A stretch of 21,867 bases of DNA, from NCBI GenBank assembly GCA_021778935.1, contig JAJYBQ010000012.1, forward strand, positions 1 to 21,867. The letters are read 5' to 3'. Within the stretch, counting starts at the first letter, position 1, and each line of letters begins with the position of its first letter. Positions 14,467 to 21,867 of the stretch are shown here, piece after piece. Source of the DNA: Pseudomonadota bacterium. Its GTDB lineage: Bacteria > Pseudomonadota > Gammaproteobacteria > Burkholderiales > Burkholderiaceae. A program made the translations under genes and the position numbers. The notes under the pieces are model-generated. The model saw nothing but the letters and a program-made list of their open reading frames with translations, was not told the DNA's origin and made no database searches.

Positions 14467-17127
14467 ATGAAGCAACACAAGCGCCCCCGGCACCGGATAA
14501 CCGAAGTCAGTGCGCGTTGGTTCATGCGTATGCAATACGAAAAACTCACGGTACTGGAACTCCGCGAACGCGCCCAGGGAACCGGCTTCCGTCCCCCGGA
14601 TGCGGTCGCGCAGCGCGTGCTCGGCCAGCGTTACGCCAATGGCGAAGGGGTCGGCAAGGACGAAGGGGAAGCCGTCCGCTGGTTCCGCCTTGCCGCCGAA
14701 CAAGGAGATATCGAGGCGCAGCGCTATCTTGCGTTTGCGCTGCTGCATGGCCGCGGCGTGCCGGAAGATGTCGTGGAAGGGATTCGCCGCCTTCGCCTTG
14801 CCGCCGATGCCGGCGACGCACCGGCGCAGCGCGAAATGGGATATCACCATGCCGTGGGGTCGGGCGTTGCGCTGGACGAGGCGCAGGCCGTGCACTGGTT
14901 TCGCCTGGCGGCCGAGCACGGAGATGCGATCGCGCAGTATGACCTTGGTTATGCGCTGGCAAACGGGTACGGCGTGGCGAAGAACCCCGTGGAGGCTGCC
15001 GAGTGGTACCGATCGGCGGCCGAGCATGGCAGACCCGAGGCCCAGAGCGCATTGGCCATCGCCTACGAACGCGGGATCGGCGTCGCCGTCGACTATGAAA
15101 GGAGCCTCCACTGGAACCGGCTCGCCGCCGGGCAAGGGTACGCCGAGGCCTGCAACAGCCTGGGCCGGATGTATGAAAACGGCCTGGGCGTAACGAAGGA
15201 CCTGGAAGAGGCGCGACATTGGTATGCGGAATGCGCGCACAAGAAATCCGCCGCGAACCCGCAGCACCCGGAAACGCACGACGGACGGACCGCCGACGAC
15301 CGGGGGGATTCGACGCCATCGGGCTCGAGGCCCTCGATTTTCGGAGCCTCGATGTCCGCAGCCTCGATGTCCGGAGCCTCGATACGCGGCGCGGAATCGA
15401 TCGTCGACTTCCTCGACGCGGCATTCGCGGGCTTCATAGGGCTGGGTGCCGTGCGCGGCGAGATCTTCCGGCAGGCGAGCTACATTCACGTGCAGAGTCT
15501 GCGCGCGCGCCAAGGGCTCAGCGTCCCCCACTTTCCGTCCCGGCACATGGTCTTCATCGGCAACCCCGGGACCGGCAAGACCTCGGTGGCTCGGATCATT
15601 GCCGGCCTCTATCTCCGACTGGGCATATTGAAGACCGACAAAGTCGTCGAGACCGACCGCGCGGGCCTGGTTGCGGAGTACGTCGGCCAAACGGCGGTCA
15701 AGACGCACAAGATCGTGGAATCCGCCCTCGGCGGCATCCTGTTCATCGATGAGGCCTACTCCCTTGCCAAGGGCGGCGAACAGGATTTCGGCCGCGAAGC
15801 GATCGAAACGCTGCTGCAGCTGATGGAGAACCATCGCGACGACCTGGTGGTGATCGTGGCAGGCTACGTATCCGAGATGGAAGAGTTCATCAACTCGAAT
15901 CCCGGCCTCGCGTCGCGTTTCAACCGGTACATCCGGTTCCCCGACTACAGCGCTGCCGAGCTGCTGCAGATCCTCATCCACTTCTGCGAGCAGGCCTCCT
16001 ACACCCTGAGCGACACGACGAATTCCGGCCTGCAAGCGCTGTTCGCGCGCGAGATCCGACAGCAGCGGCAGCACTTCGGAAATGCCCGATACGTTCGCAA
16101 CCTGTTCGAGAAGATCGTCGAAGCACAGGCTCAGCGCGTGGTCTGGATGTCCCAGGTGTCGACCGCCGATCTGAAGTCGATCCTCGCGGTCGACGTCGAA
16201 AAGGCGACGGGATCCCCACTGCCGGCGGATGGCGACGTCGAAGCGAGCCATGAGGCGGCGCTGAAGCGCCTCGACGGTCTGGTCGGGCTGGAACGAGTCA
16301 AGGCGCAGGTGCACCGCCTTTGCGACTTTGTCCGCATCCAGCACGCGCGTGCCGAAACGGGGAGGCGGGCGCCGGTCGGGTTTTCCCAGCATCTCGTGTT
16401 TGTCGGCAACCCCGGGACCGGCAAGACGATGGTCGCGCGGATCCTTGCCGACCTCTATTACACGTTGGGAATCACCGCTTCCAACCATCTCATCGAGGTG
16501 GACCGCGCCGGACTGGTCGCCGGCTACGTCGGTCAATCGGCACTCAAGACGCGGCAGGTGCTGGAATCGGCCATCGGCGGCATCCTCTTCATCGATGAAG
16601 CGTATGCCTTGGCGCAAGGCACCGGGGAAAGCGACTTCGGCAAGGAAGTCATCGATACGCTCCTCAAGACCATGGAGGACTATCGCGACCGTCTGGTGGT
16701 CATCGTTGCCGGATATACCGACCCGATGCGGGTGTTCATCGAAAGCAATCCCGGGCTGCGTTCGCGCTTCAACCACTACATCGAGTTCGACGACTATGAA
16801 CCGAACGAACTCTTCGGAATTTTCGAGTCCTTTTGCCGCGACTCCGAGTACGTACTGGAGCCCACCGCGGAATCGTTCCTGCGCAACCGGTTCCAGCAGT
16901 TGTACGACGCGGGCCGGACAACCGACAACGGTCGCTTCGTCCGCAACCTGTTCGAGCGTTGCGTCGAAGTGCAGGCGGACCGGATCTCCCACAGCGGCGA
17001 CGGGGCCGTGGCGAACCTCAACACCCTGAACTCCGCGGATGCCGCCGCCGCGCTCCAGGAAGTCCTGGCGGGCATCGCGGAACCTGGTTTTCATCCCCTG
17101 GCGGCAGGCGGTCCTGGAGCGCAATAG
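14467..17127 (+). CDS. Sel1-repeat protein fused to two CbbX/SpoVK-type AAA+ ATPase domains
   Basis: The 886-residue protein joins a protein-interaction part to a tandem ATPase. Residues about 40-265 are six or so Sel1-type helical repeats of 36 residues (LGQRYANGEGVGKDEGEAVR, LGYALANGYGVAKNPVEAAE, LGRMYENGLGVTKDLEEARH). A low-complexity linker (about 265-310) follows. AAA+ domain 1 has Walker A GNPGTGKTS (365-373) and Walker B GGILFIDEAYSL (about 424-435). Domain 2 has Walker A GNPGTGKTM (647-655) and Walker B GGILFIDEAYAL (704-715). Both retain Asp-Glu, an AGY segment and SRFN arginine-finger-like motifs, so both look active. CbbX, SpoVK and EccA share this ATPase type, but no Rubisco, sporulation or type VII secretion genes are here. 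Such proteins usually remodel a partner protein; the substrate is unknown. The ATG at 14467 follows an in-frame TGA; ATG 14524 is an alternative start. Confidence 0.88.
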   Translation: MKQHKRPRHRITEVSARWFMRMQYEKLTVLELRERAQGTGFRPPDAVAQRVLGQRYANGEGVGKDEGEAVRWFRLAAEQGDIEAQRYLAFALLHGRGVPEDVVEGIRRLRLAADAGDAPAQREMGYHHAVGSGVALDEAQAVHWFRLAAEHGDAIAQYDLGYALANGYGVAKNPVEAAEWYRSAAEHGRPEAQSALAIAYERGIGVAVDYERSLHWNRLAAGQGYAEACNSLGRMYENGLGVTKDLEEARHWYAECAHKKSAANPQHPETHDGRTADDRGDSTPSGSRPSIFGASMSAASMSGASIRGAESIVDFLDAAFAGFIGLGAVRGEIFRQASYIHVQSLRARQGLSVPHFPSRHMVFIGNPGTGKTSVARIIAGLYLRLGILKTDKVVETDRAGLVAEYVGQTAVKTHKIVESALGGILFIDEAYSLAKGGEQDFGREAIETLLQLMENHRDDLVVIVAGYVSEMEEFINSNPGLASRFNRYIRFPDYSAAELLQILIHFCEQASYTLSDTTNSGLQALFAREIRQQRQHFGNARYVRNLFEKIVEAQAQRVVWMSQVSTADLKSILAVDVEKATGSPLPADGDVEASHEAALKRLDGLVGLERVKAQVHRLCDFVRIQHARAETGRRAPVGFSQHLVFVGNPGTGKTMVARILADLYYTLGITASNHLIEVDRAGLVAGYVGQSALKTRQVLESAIGGILFIDEAYALAQGTGESDFGKEVIDTLLKTMEDYRDRLVVIVAGYTDPMRVFIESNPGLRSRFNHYIEFDDYEPNELFGIFESFCRDSEYVLEPTAESFLRNRFQQLYDAGRTTDNGRFVRNLFERCVEVQADRISHSGDGAVANLNTLNSADAAAALQEVLAGIAEPGFHPLAAGGPGAQ
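15332..15391 (+). repeat. Four tandem 15-bp repeats encoding the linker between Sel1 and AAA+ domains
   Basis: Units start at 15332, 15347, 15362 and 15377 with consensus CCTCGATGTCCGGAG. They are in frame and encode a five-residue repeat (IFGAS, MSAAS, MSGAS, IRGAE-like). The middle two are nearly identical. The repeat lies in the flexible segment before the first ATPase domain. Confidence 0.8.
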
Positions 17128-17226
17128 CGTAGCGCGGGGCAGGAGATCCAGCGCCTGGGCATCCCGGCTGATGCGCTGATTGCGGAGACCGTTCCCGGGT
17201 GATGACCGGCGTGCGGCGTAGCCGTG

Positions 17227-17670
17227 TCAGCCCAGCCCGAGCCCACCCCACACCGCCCAAGGATCGACAACTCCAATTCCGCAGTCATCGAAATCGCGCA
17301 TGTTGCGGGTCGCAATGCTCGCCCCGCGGGAACGGGCCATGCCGCCGATCATTGCATCGAATTGGCGGATCGGCTTCCCGGCTGCCCGCCGCGCAGCGCC
17401 GATTTCCGCAAAGGCAGCCGCCGCGTCGGCATCAAAACTCAAAACGCGTCCGTCGAAGTCTTCATTGAAAATCGCCAGGGCCGCGTCCCACAAACCCGGA
17501 CGACGCGTGCCGTCGGATAGCAATCGAATCCCATACAGGACTTCGCCCCTCGTTACCGTCGTCGTGAACAACGACGACAACGACTGGCCTTTCAACCACG
17601 CCAAAACGCGGGGGTCGGGTGCCGCCTTCAGGACTTCGGAAAGAACACCGGAGCATCGTTCCTGCAGCAT
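17227..17670 (-). CDS. Orphan VapC-like PIN-domain protein lacking the first catalytic Asp
   Basis: VapC toxins are PIN-fold ribonucleases that cut tRNA or rRNA and are restrained by a VapB antitoxin encoded just upstream. The 147-residue protein matches the family from residue 9 on: VLSEVLKAAPDPRVLAWL, VTRGEVLYGIRLL (E43), FDGRVLSFDADAAAAFAEI, RRAAGKPIRQFDAMIGGMA (D105), ASIATRNMRDFDDCGI (D126) and VVDPW. The normal opening, a hydrophobic strand ending in LDTN with the first metal-binding Asp, is replaced by MLQERCSG. No other frame restores it. No antitoxin gene is found in the 139 bases upstream before tRNA-His. GAGG four bases before ATG 17670 supports translation. It is probably inactive or a decayed toxin; a pseudogene call is equally reasonable. 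Confidence 0.75.
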   Translation of the reverse strand: MLQERCSGVLSEVLKAAPDPRVLAWLKGQSLSSLFTTTVTRGEVLYGIRLLSDGTRRPGLWDAALAIFNEDFDGRVLSFDADAAAAFAEIGAARRAAGKPIRQFDAMIGGMARSRGASIATRNMRDFDDCGIGVVDPWAVWGGLGLG

Positions 17671-17809
17671 TTTTCCTCGCCGGGCTCGCCGAAAGCGGGC
17701 ACCCTGAAAACGGAAAAGCAGGCGAAAACGGGGTGAAACCGAGTGAGACGGAGTGAGCGGGACTCGAGATGTTTCCCGAGGAGATTCAGCGACTTACGAG
17801 GATATTGAG

Positions 17810-17885
17810 TGGGGTGGCTGATGGGACTCGAACCCACGACAACCGGAATCACAATCCGGGACTCTACCAACTGAGCTACAGCCAC
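17810..17885 (-). tRNA. tRNA-His (anticodon GTG)
   Basis: The minus strand folds as a cloverleaf. The acceptor GTGGCTG pairs with CAGCCAC, there is a TAGCTCAG-type D arm, the anticodon loop is ATTGTGATT with GTG, and the T arm contains GGTTCGAGTCC. The discriminator is C73, CCA is encoded at 17810-17812, and a G lies at 17886 where the His-specific G-1 is expected, opposite C73. These identity elements confirm histidine. Confidence 0.97.
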
Positions 17886-17903
17886 CGCAAACGGCCGGGA
17901 ACC

Positions 17904-17980
<77 letters not shown>

Positions 17981-18012
17981 GAACGAACGGGCCCGGGGGG
18001 TCGCGAAACTAC

Positions 18013-18089
<77 letters not shown>

Positions 18090-18132
18090 AAAGCGCGACA
18101 TGATACCGTGTTTTGCGCCGTTCGGCACGGTC

Positions 18133-19491
18133 TCACCCTGCGGACTCGCTCCTGGCTTCCTCCACCGCGCCGCCCGCGACCGGCAGGATGCGCGCAGCCG
18201 GCAGCCAGGCGGTGAACCGGCTGCCGCGATCGACCTGCGATTCGATTTCCAGGCGTCCGTCGTGACGCAGCACGACGTGCTTGACGATCGCCAGACCGAG
18301 CCCGGTGCCGCCGGTGCCGCGCGAGCGGCCCTTTTCGACGCGGTAGAACCGTTCGGTCAGGCGCGGAATGTGCTCGGGGGCGATGCCGATTCCGCTGTCG
18401 GCGACCTCGAACACCGCACCGCCGGCCGCGGCCGCCCAGCGCAGGCGCACCGTGCCGCCATCGGGCGTATAGCGGACGGCGTTGATCGCGAGATTGCCGA
18501 ATGCGCTGCGCAGTTCGTCGCGGCTGCCGCGCACGTGCCACGGCGTCTCGACGTCGACGACGATGCGATGGCGCCCGGCGGAAAGCGTCCGCGCCTCGTC
18601 GGCCACCTCCCGGACGAGCTGTCCGACGTCGACGTCCTCGGCCTGGACCGAGGCTTCCGATTCCAGGCGGGACAGCATCAGCAGGTCCTCGATCAGACGG
18701 TGCATGCGGTCGGCCTGCTCCATCATGAGCTGCAGATGGTTGCGTCGCACCGGGCCGAGATCGACATCGGAATCGGCGAACGATTCGAGGAAGCCCTTGA
18801 TGACCGTCAGCGGCGTCCGCAGTTCGTGCGACACGTTGGCGACGAAGTCCCGGCGCATCGCGTCGACGCGTTCGCTCTGGGTGACGTCGCGGGTGATGAT
18901 GATCGACCGCGCCGGCTCGAACTCGATCACGTCCAGCGACAGCACCGCCGAGGGCCTTGCCATCGGACGAAACACGAGTTCACGCGAATAGTTGCCGCCG
19001 GTGACGTACGCGACCAGTTGCGGATCGCGCACGAGGTTGGTGAGGCGCAGGCCATAGTCGGATTTGAGCGAAATCCCGAGATGCTTTTCCGCCACCGGAT
19101 TGCACCACTCGATCTGCATCGAGACATCGACCAGAATGAGGCCGTCCGGAAGTGCGCTGATCGTGCGCCGGAACCGCTCTTCGTTGTCGATGAGGCGGCG
19201 GCGGCCGATCTCGCTGTCGCGGTGCCATCGGTGCAGCCGGGCGAACACGTCGGCCCAGACGCCGAAGCCGCCGGGAATTCCGTCCAGCGCGGGGCGCCCC
19301 AGCCAGCTGCCCAGGGCACCCAGGTAGTACAACTGCACCGCGTAGAGTGCGATGAGCACGCCCGCCGCGACCGCGAGGGCAACCTCGGCGCCGAAGACGC
19401 GCGCCAGGAGCACGCAGACGAGCGCCAGCGCGCACAGGCCGGCGATGGCCGGCAGGACGATGCGCCAGGGGCGAAGGGCCAGATCGGGCAC
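18133..19491 (-). CDS. phoR: Phosphate regulon sensor histidine kinase PhoR
   Basis: PhoR is an inner-membrane kinase that phosphorylates PhoB when phosphate is scarce and dephosphorylates it otherwise, under control of PstB and PhoU. The 452-residue protein has two N-terminal transmembrane helices (about 11-31 and 36-58) with almost no periplasmic loop, as known for PhoR. A PAS domain (about 105-200) starts near RFRRTISALPDGLILVDVSM. The H box FVANVSHELRTPL has the phosphorylated His at 222. The N box is GNLAINAVRYTPDG (332-345), the G1 box DSGIGI (365-370) and the G2 box GTGGTGLGL (392-400). The start is GTG at 19491, 25 bases after the phoB stop, with no clear ribosome site, suggesting coupling. 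It is the last gene of the operon and is followed by the tRNA cluster. Confidence 0.95.
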   Translation of the reverse strand: MPDLALRPWRIVLPAIAGLCALALVCVLLARVFGAEVALAVAAGVLIALYAVQLYYLGALGSWLGRPALDGIPGGFGVWADVFARLHRWHRDSEIGRRRLIDNEERFRRTISALPDGLILVDVSMQIEWCNPVAEKHLGISLKSDYGLRLTNLVRDPQLVAYVTGGNYSRELVFRPMARPSAVLSLDVIEFEPARSIIITRDVTQSERVDAMRRDFVANVSHELRTPLTVIKGFLESFADSDVDLGPVRRNHLQLMMEQADRMHRLIEDLLMLSRLESEASVQAEDVDVGQLVREVADEARTLSAGRHRIVVDVETPWHVRGSRDELRSAFGNLAINAVRYTPDGGTVRLRWAAAAGGAVFEVADSGIGIAPEHIPRLTERFYRVEKGRSRGTGGTGLGLAIVKHVVLRHDGRLEIESQVDRGSRFTAWLPAARILPVAGGAVEEARSESAG

Positions 19492-19516
19492 AGTCGGAAA
19501 ACGAAGCCGGAGCCGC

Positions 19517-20215
19517 TCAGGAATCGAGTTTCACCGACAGGCGATATCCGAGGCCGCGCACGGTCTGCACCATGTTCTGGGCATTGGCCACCGTCAGCGC
19601 CTTGCGCAGGCGGAGCACATGGACATCCACCGTCCGCTCCTCGATGAACACATGATCGCCCCAGACGTTGTCGAGCAACTGGCTGCGGGAAAACACGCGC
19701 TCCGGATGGCCGGCAAGGAAGACCAGCAGCTTGAACTCGGCCAGTCCCATCTTCACCTCGCGGCCGTCGATCTGCACCTCGTGGCGCTGCGGATCGATCC
19801 GCAGCGGCCCGTAGACGACCGACTCGCCGCTCTTTTCGGGGGATCGGCGGCGAAACACCGCACGCACGCGCGACACCAGCTCGCGGGGGGAAAACGGCTT
19901 GACGACATAGTCGTCGGCACCCCCGTCGAGGCCGGCGATGCGGTCGCCCTCCGAGCCCTTGGCGGTGAGCATGATCACCGGCACCGAACGCGTGCGCTCG
20001 GATTTGCGCAGGTCGCGGAGGAAATCGATCCCGGCGCGATCGGGCAGCATCCAGTCCAGGATCACGAGATCCGGAAGCTCGCCGCGGATCGCGCTCTCCG
20101 CGGCACCGACCGAATCGGCCTTGCGTACGCGGTAGCCGCTGTTGCCGCAGGAAAACGCGACGAGTTCCTGGATCGCCGGTTCGTCTTCCACGACAAGGAT
20201 CGATGCATTGGCCAT
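19517..20215 (-). CDS. phoB: Phosphate regulon response regulator PhoB
   Basis: PhoB binds pho boxes and activates phosphate-starvation genes when phosphorylated by PhoR. The 232-residue protein starts at ATG 20215 with MANASILVVEDEPAIQELVA; AGGAG sits eight bases upstream inside the end of phoU. The receiver domain (about 4-118) has acidic residues E10 and D11, the phosphoacceptor Asp at 54 (VILDWMLPDR), the conserved Thr in MLTAKG and Lys in VVKPFSPREL. An OmpR-type winged-helix domain follows (about 135-228), with VFSRSQLLDNVWGDHVFIEE, the recognition helix RTVDVHVLRLRKAL and QTVRGLGYRL. The frame remains open farther upstream through phoU but without receiver features, so 20215 is firm. 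Length matches the family. Confidence 0.96.
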   Translation of the reverse strand: MANASILVVEDEPAIQELVAFSCGNSGYRVRKADSVGAAESAIRGELPDLVILDWMLPDRAGIDFLRDLRKSERTRSVPVIMLTAKGSEGDRIAGLDGGADDYVVKPFSPRELVSRVRAVFRRRSPEKSGESVVYGPLRIDPQRHEVQIDGREVKMGLAEFKLLVFLAGHPERVFSRSQLLDNVWGDHVFIEERTVDVHVLRLRKALTVANAQNMVQTVRGLGYRLSVKLDS

Positions 20216-20220
20216 GACAC

Positions 20221-20937
20221 TCACTCCTGGGGGGAAACTGCGCGCGCGATCTGCTCGGGCGTGGCATGCCGCACGTCGGCGCCCTGCACGACGAAGATCA
20301 CGTGCTCGGCGATGTTCTTGGCATGGTCGCCGATCCGTTCGATCGCCTTGGCGACCCACACGGCATCGAGCGCCGCGGAAATCGTCCGCGGATCTTCCAT
20401 CATGAACGTGATCAGCTGTCGCATGATCGACTGGAACTGCTGGTCGACGCCGCGATCCTCCTCGATGATGGCCGCTGCGGCCGCCGCGTCGAGATGCGCG
20501 AATGCGTTGAGCACGCCGCGCAGCATGCCCGCCGCCGCCACCGCGGACTGGTGGATGTCGCGCAGGCGCGGCGTGCGGACGCTGCGCTGATTGTCGATCA
20601 GCCACTTCGCGGCGCGGGCGACCTTGGTCGCCTCGTCGCCGATGCGCTCGAGATCGGTGACGATGCGCGCCACGCCGATGATGAGGCGCAGGTCACCCGC
20701 CGTGGGCTGACGGCGCACGATCAGGTTGACGACCACGCGATCGAGATCCACTTCCTCCTCGTTGACGCGCTGCTCGACCGCCATCACGTCGTCGCCCGCC
20801 CGCGAATCGGGATGCTCGTACGCATCGATGGCGAGCTGCAGCTGCGACTCGACCAGGCCGCCCATCTGCAGGATGCGCGCGCGCAGGCCTTCGAGTTCCT
20901 GGTCGTACTGTTTGGAGAGATGTTCGCTGGTGCCCAC
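20221..20937 (-). CDS. phoU: Phosphate signalling protein PhoU
   Basis: PhoU is a cytoplasmic, dimeric all-helical protein that links the Pst transporter to PhoR and represses the pho response when phosphate is plentiful. The 238-residue protein contains two PhoU repeats, each with the metal-binding E/DxxxD-type motif: DLERIGDEATKVA (about 95-107) and AIERIGDHAKNIAE (about 197-210). It starts MGTSEHLSKQYDQELEGLRA at a GTG codon (20935-20937), with AAGGA eight bases upstream; no nearby ATG is better. It lies 13 bases after pstB and five bases before the phoB start, so all are in one operon. Confidence 0.95.
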   Translation of the reverse strand: MGTSEHLSKQYDQELEGLRARILQMGGLVESQLQLAIDAYEHPDSRAGDDVMAVEQRVNEEEVDLDRVVVNLIVRRQPTAGDLRLIIGVARIVTDLERIGDEATKVARAAKWLIDNQRSVRTPRLRDIHQSAVAAAGMLRGVLNAFAHLDAAAAAAIIEEDRGVDQQFQSIMRQLITFMMEDPRTISAALDAVWVAKAIERIGDHAKNIAEHVIFVVQGADVRHATPEQIARAVSPQE

Positions 20938-20950
20938 GATGTCGTTCCTT

Positions 20951-21859
20951 CTATCCGAACCGCCCGGTGATGTAGTCCTCGGTCTGCTTGCGTGCCGGCC
21001 GGATGAAGATCTGGTCCGTCCCGCCGAACTCGATAAGCTCGCCCATGTACAGGAATGCCGTGTAATCGGAGCAGCGCGCGGCCTGCTGCATGTTGTGCGT
21101 GACGATCAGGATCGAGACCCGCTCCTTGAGCGTCGAAATGAGTTCCTCGATCGATGCGGTGGCGATCGGGTCGAGCGCCGAGGTGGGTTCGTCGAACAGC
21201 AGCAGTTCGGGGTCCGTCGCCAGCGCGCGCGCGATGCACAGCCGCTGCTGCTGCCCGCCCGAAAGATTGGTCGCCGAACCATGGAGGCGGTCCTTGACCT
21301 CGTCCCACAGGGCGGCGCCGCGCAAGGCGCTCTCGACCTTCTCCTCCAAGGCCGCGCGCGACGGCACGCCCTGCAGGCGCGGGCCGTACGCGACGTTCTC
21401 GAAGATCGTGGTGGGAAACGGACTGGGCTTCTGGAACACCATGCCGATGCGCATCCGCACATCGATCGGATCGACGTCGCGCGACAGGATGTTGATGTTT
21501 TCCGGCTGCAGGCGGATCGCGCCGTCGTAGCGGTTGCCTGGATAGAGGTCGTGGATGCGATTGAAACAGCGCAGGAACGTCGATTTGCCGCAGCCGGACG
21601 GGCCGATCAGCGCGGTCACCCGGTTGCGGTAGACGGTCAGGGAGATGTCCTTGAGCGCACGAACCGAACCGTAATAGAAATTCAGGCCCGCAACCTCCAC
21701 CTTGACGTCGCCGGCCGCCGGCCCGGCCGCAGCCGCCGCCCGGGATTGCGGGGCGGCGGCGGCCGAGTCGGCGGCGGCGTCACCGCGCGCGCCCCCGGCG
21801 GCGTATCGCACGTCCGGGCCGTCCGCATCGATTGGGTTCTTCAAGTTGCTGTACTCCAT
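20951..21859 (-). CDS. pstB: Phosphate ABC transporter ATP-binding protein PstB
   Basis: PstB hydrolyses ATP on the inner face of the membrane to drive phosphate import through PstCA. The protein has about 302 residues from ATG 21859 (MEYSNLKN). A TTG at 21865 or a start beyond the window edge is possible. Motifs are Walker [10 protein letters not shown] (about 86-94), the Q loop [20 protein letters not shown], the ABC signature LSGGQQQRL, Walker [13 protein letters not shown] and the H loop [20 protein letters not shown]. The phrase [10 protein letters not shown] is typical of PstB. The first 50 or so residues are an Ala/Gly-rich extension not found in the usual 255-265-residue proteins. pstS, pstC and pstA should lie just right of the window. 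Confidence 0.94.
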   Translation of the reverse strand: MEYSNLKNPIDADGPDVRYAAGGARGDAAADSAAAAPQSRAAAAAGPAAGDVKVEVAGLNFYYGSVRALKDISLTVYRNRVTALIGPSGCGKSTFLRCFNRIHDLYPGNRYDGAIRLQPENINILSRDVDPIDVRMRIGMVFQKPSPFPTTIFENVAYGPRLQGVPSRAALEEKVESALRGAALWDEVKDRLHGSATNLSGGQQQRLCIARALATDPELLLFDEPTSALDPIATASIEELISTLKERVSILIVTHNMQQAARCSDYTAFLYMGELIEFGGTDQIFIRPARKQTEDYITGRFG

Positions 21860-21867
21860 GGGCAACA

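Noticed and set aside
14269..17124. A 951-codon open frame on the minus strand opposite the Sel1/AAA+ gene
   Set aside because: It mirrors the codon structure of the + strand gene, whose Walker and Sel1 motifs are unmistakable. The antisense protein has no recognisable domain, and long antisense frames are common in GC-rich DNA.
18090..18132. Promoter for the tRNA cluster
   Set aside because: TATCAT is well placed as a -10 box, but no acceptable -35 hexamer is found at 16-18 bases, so it is only mentioned with tRNA-Pro.

Overview
The window is high-GC, densely coded bacterial DNA. The pstB-phoU-phoB-phoR order, the encoded-CCA tRNA cluster Pro-Arg-His and the protein styles (RsuA, FumC, a FhaB/ShlB-type secretion pair) suggest a Betaproteobacterium, perhaps Burkholderiales. 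That placement is inference from gene content and order only.

Layout, left to right. (1) 1-2400: the tail of an unidentified + strand gene, a small secreted helical protein, then minus-strand rsuA (16S rRNA pseudouridine synthase), a 38-residue membrane peptide and a two-helix membrane protein with two EF-hands. (2) 2398-4524: a minus-strand pair, a glycine-rich membrane stress-type protein followed 3 bases later by class II fumarase fumC. (3) 4525-14466: a two-partner secretion locus, with outer-membrane transporter TpsB (12045-13697) upstream of a 2347-residue filamentous-haemagglutinin-like exoprotein TpsA (4915-11958), bordered by a decayed IS66 transposon end. A 37-base direct repeat (4597-4633 and 14265-14301, two mismatches) brackets this block, which looks like an acquired module. 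(4) 14467-17127: one + strand gene joining Sel1 repeats to two CbbX/SpoVK-type AAA+ domains, the least ordinary gene here. (5) 17227-17670: an orphan VapC-like PIN protein that lacks the first catalytic Asp motif, next to the tRNA cluster. (6) 17810-18089: tRNA-His, tRNA-Arg and tRNA-Pro, all on the minus strand. (7) 18133-21859: the phosphate operon end, transcribed leftwards as pstB-phoU-phoB-phoR.

How the genes work together: PstB powers phosphate import; PhoU relays transporter status to the PhoR kinase, which phosphorylates PhoB. TpsB should thread TpsA through the outer membrane to make a long surface beta-helix fibre, probably an adhesin. The rest is housekeeping (RsuA, FumC, tRNAs) or unknown. 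The two coding-poor stretches over 300 bases (4525-4914 and 13698-14466) hold the direct repeats, the IS66 remnant and no convincing intact gene.
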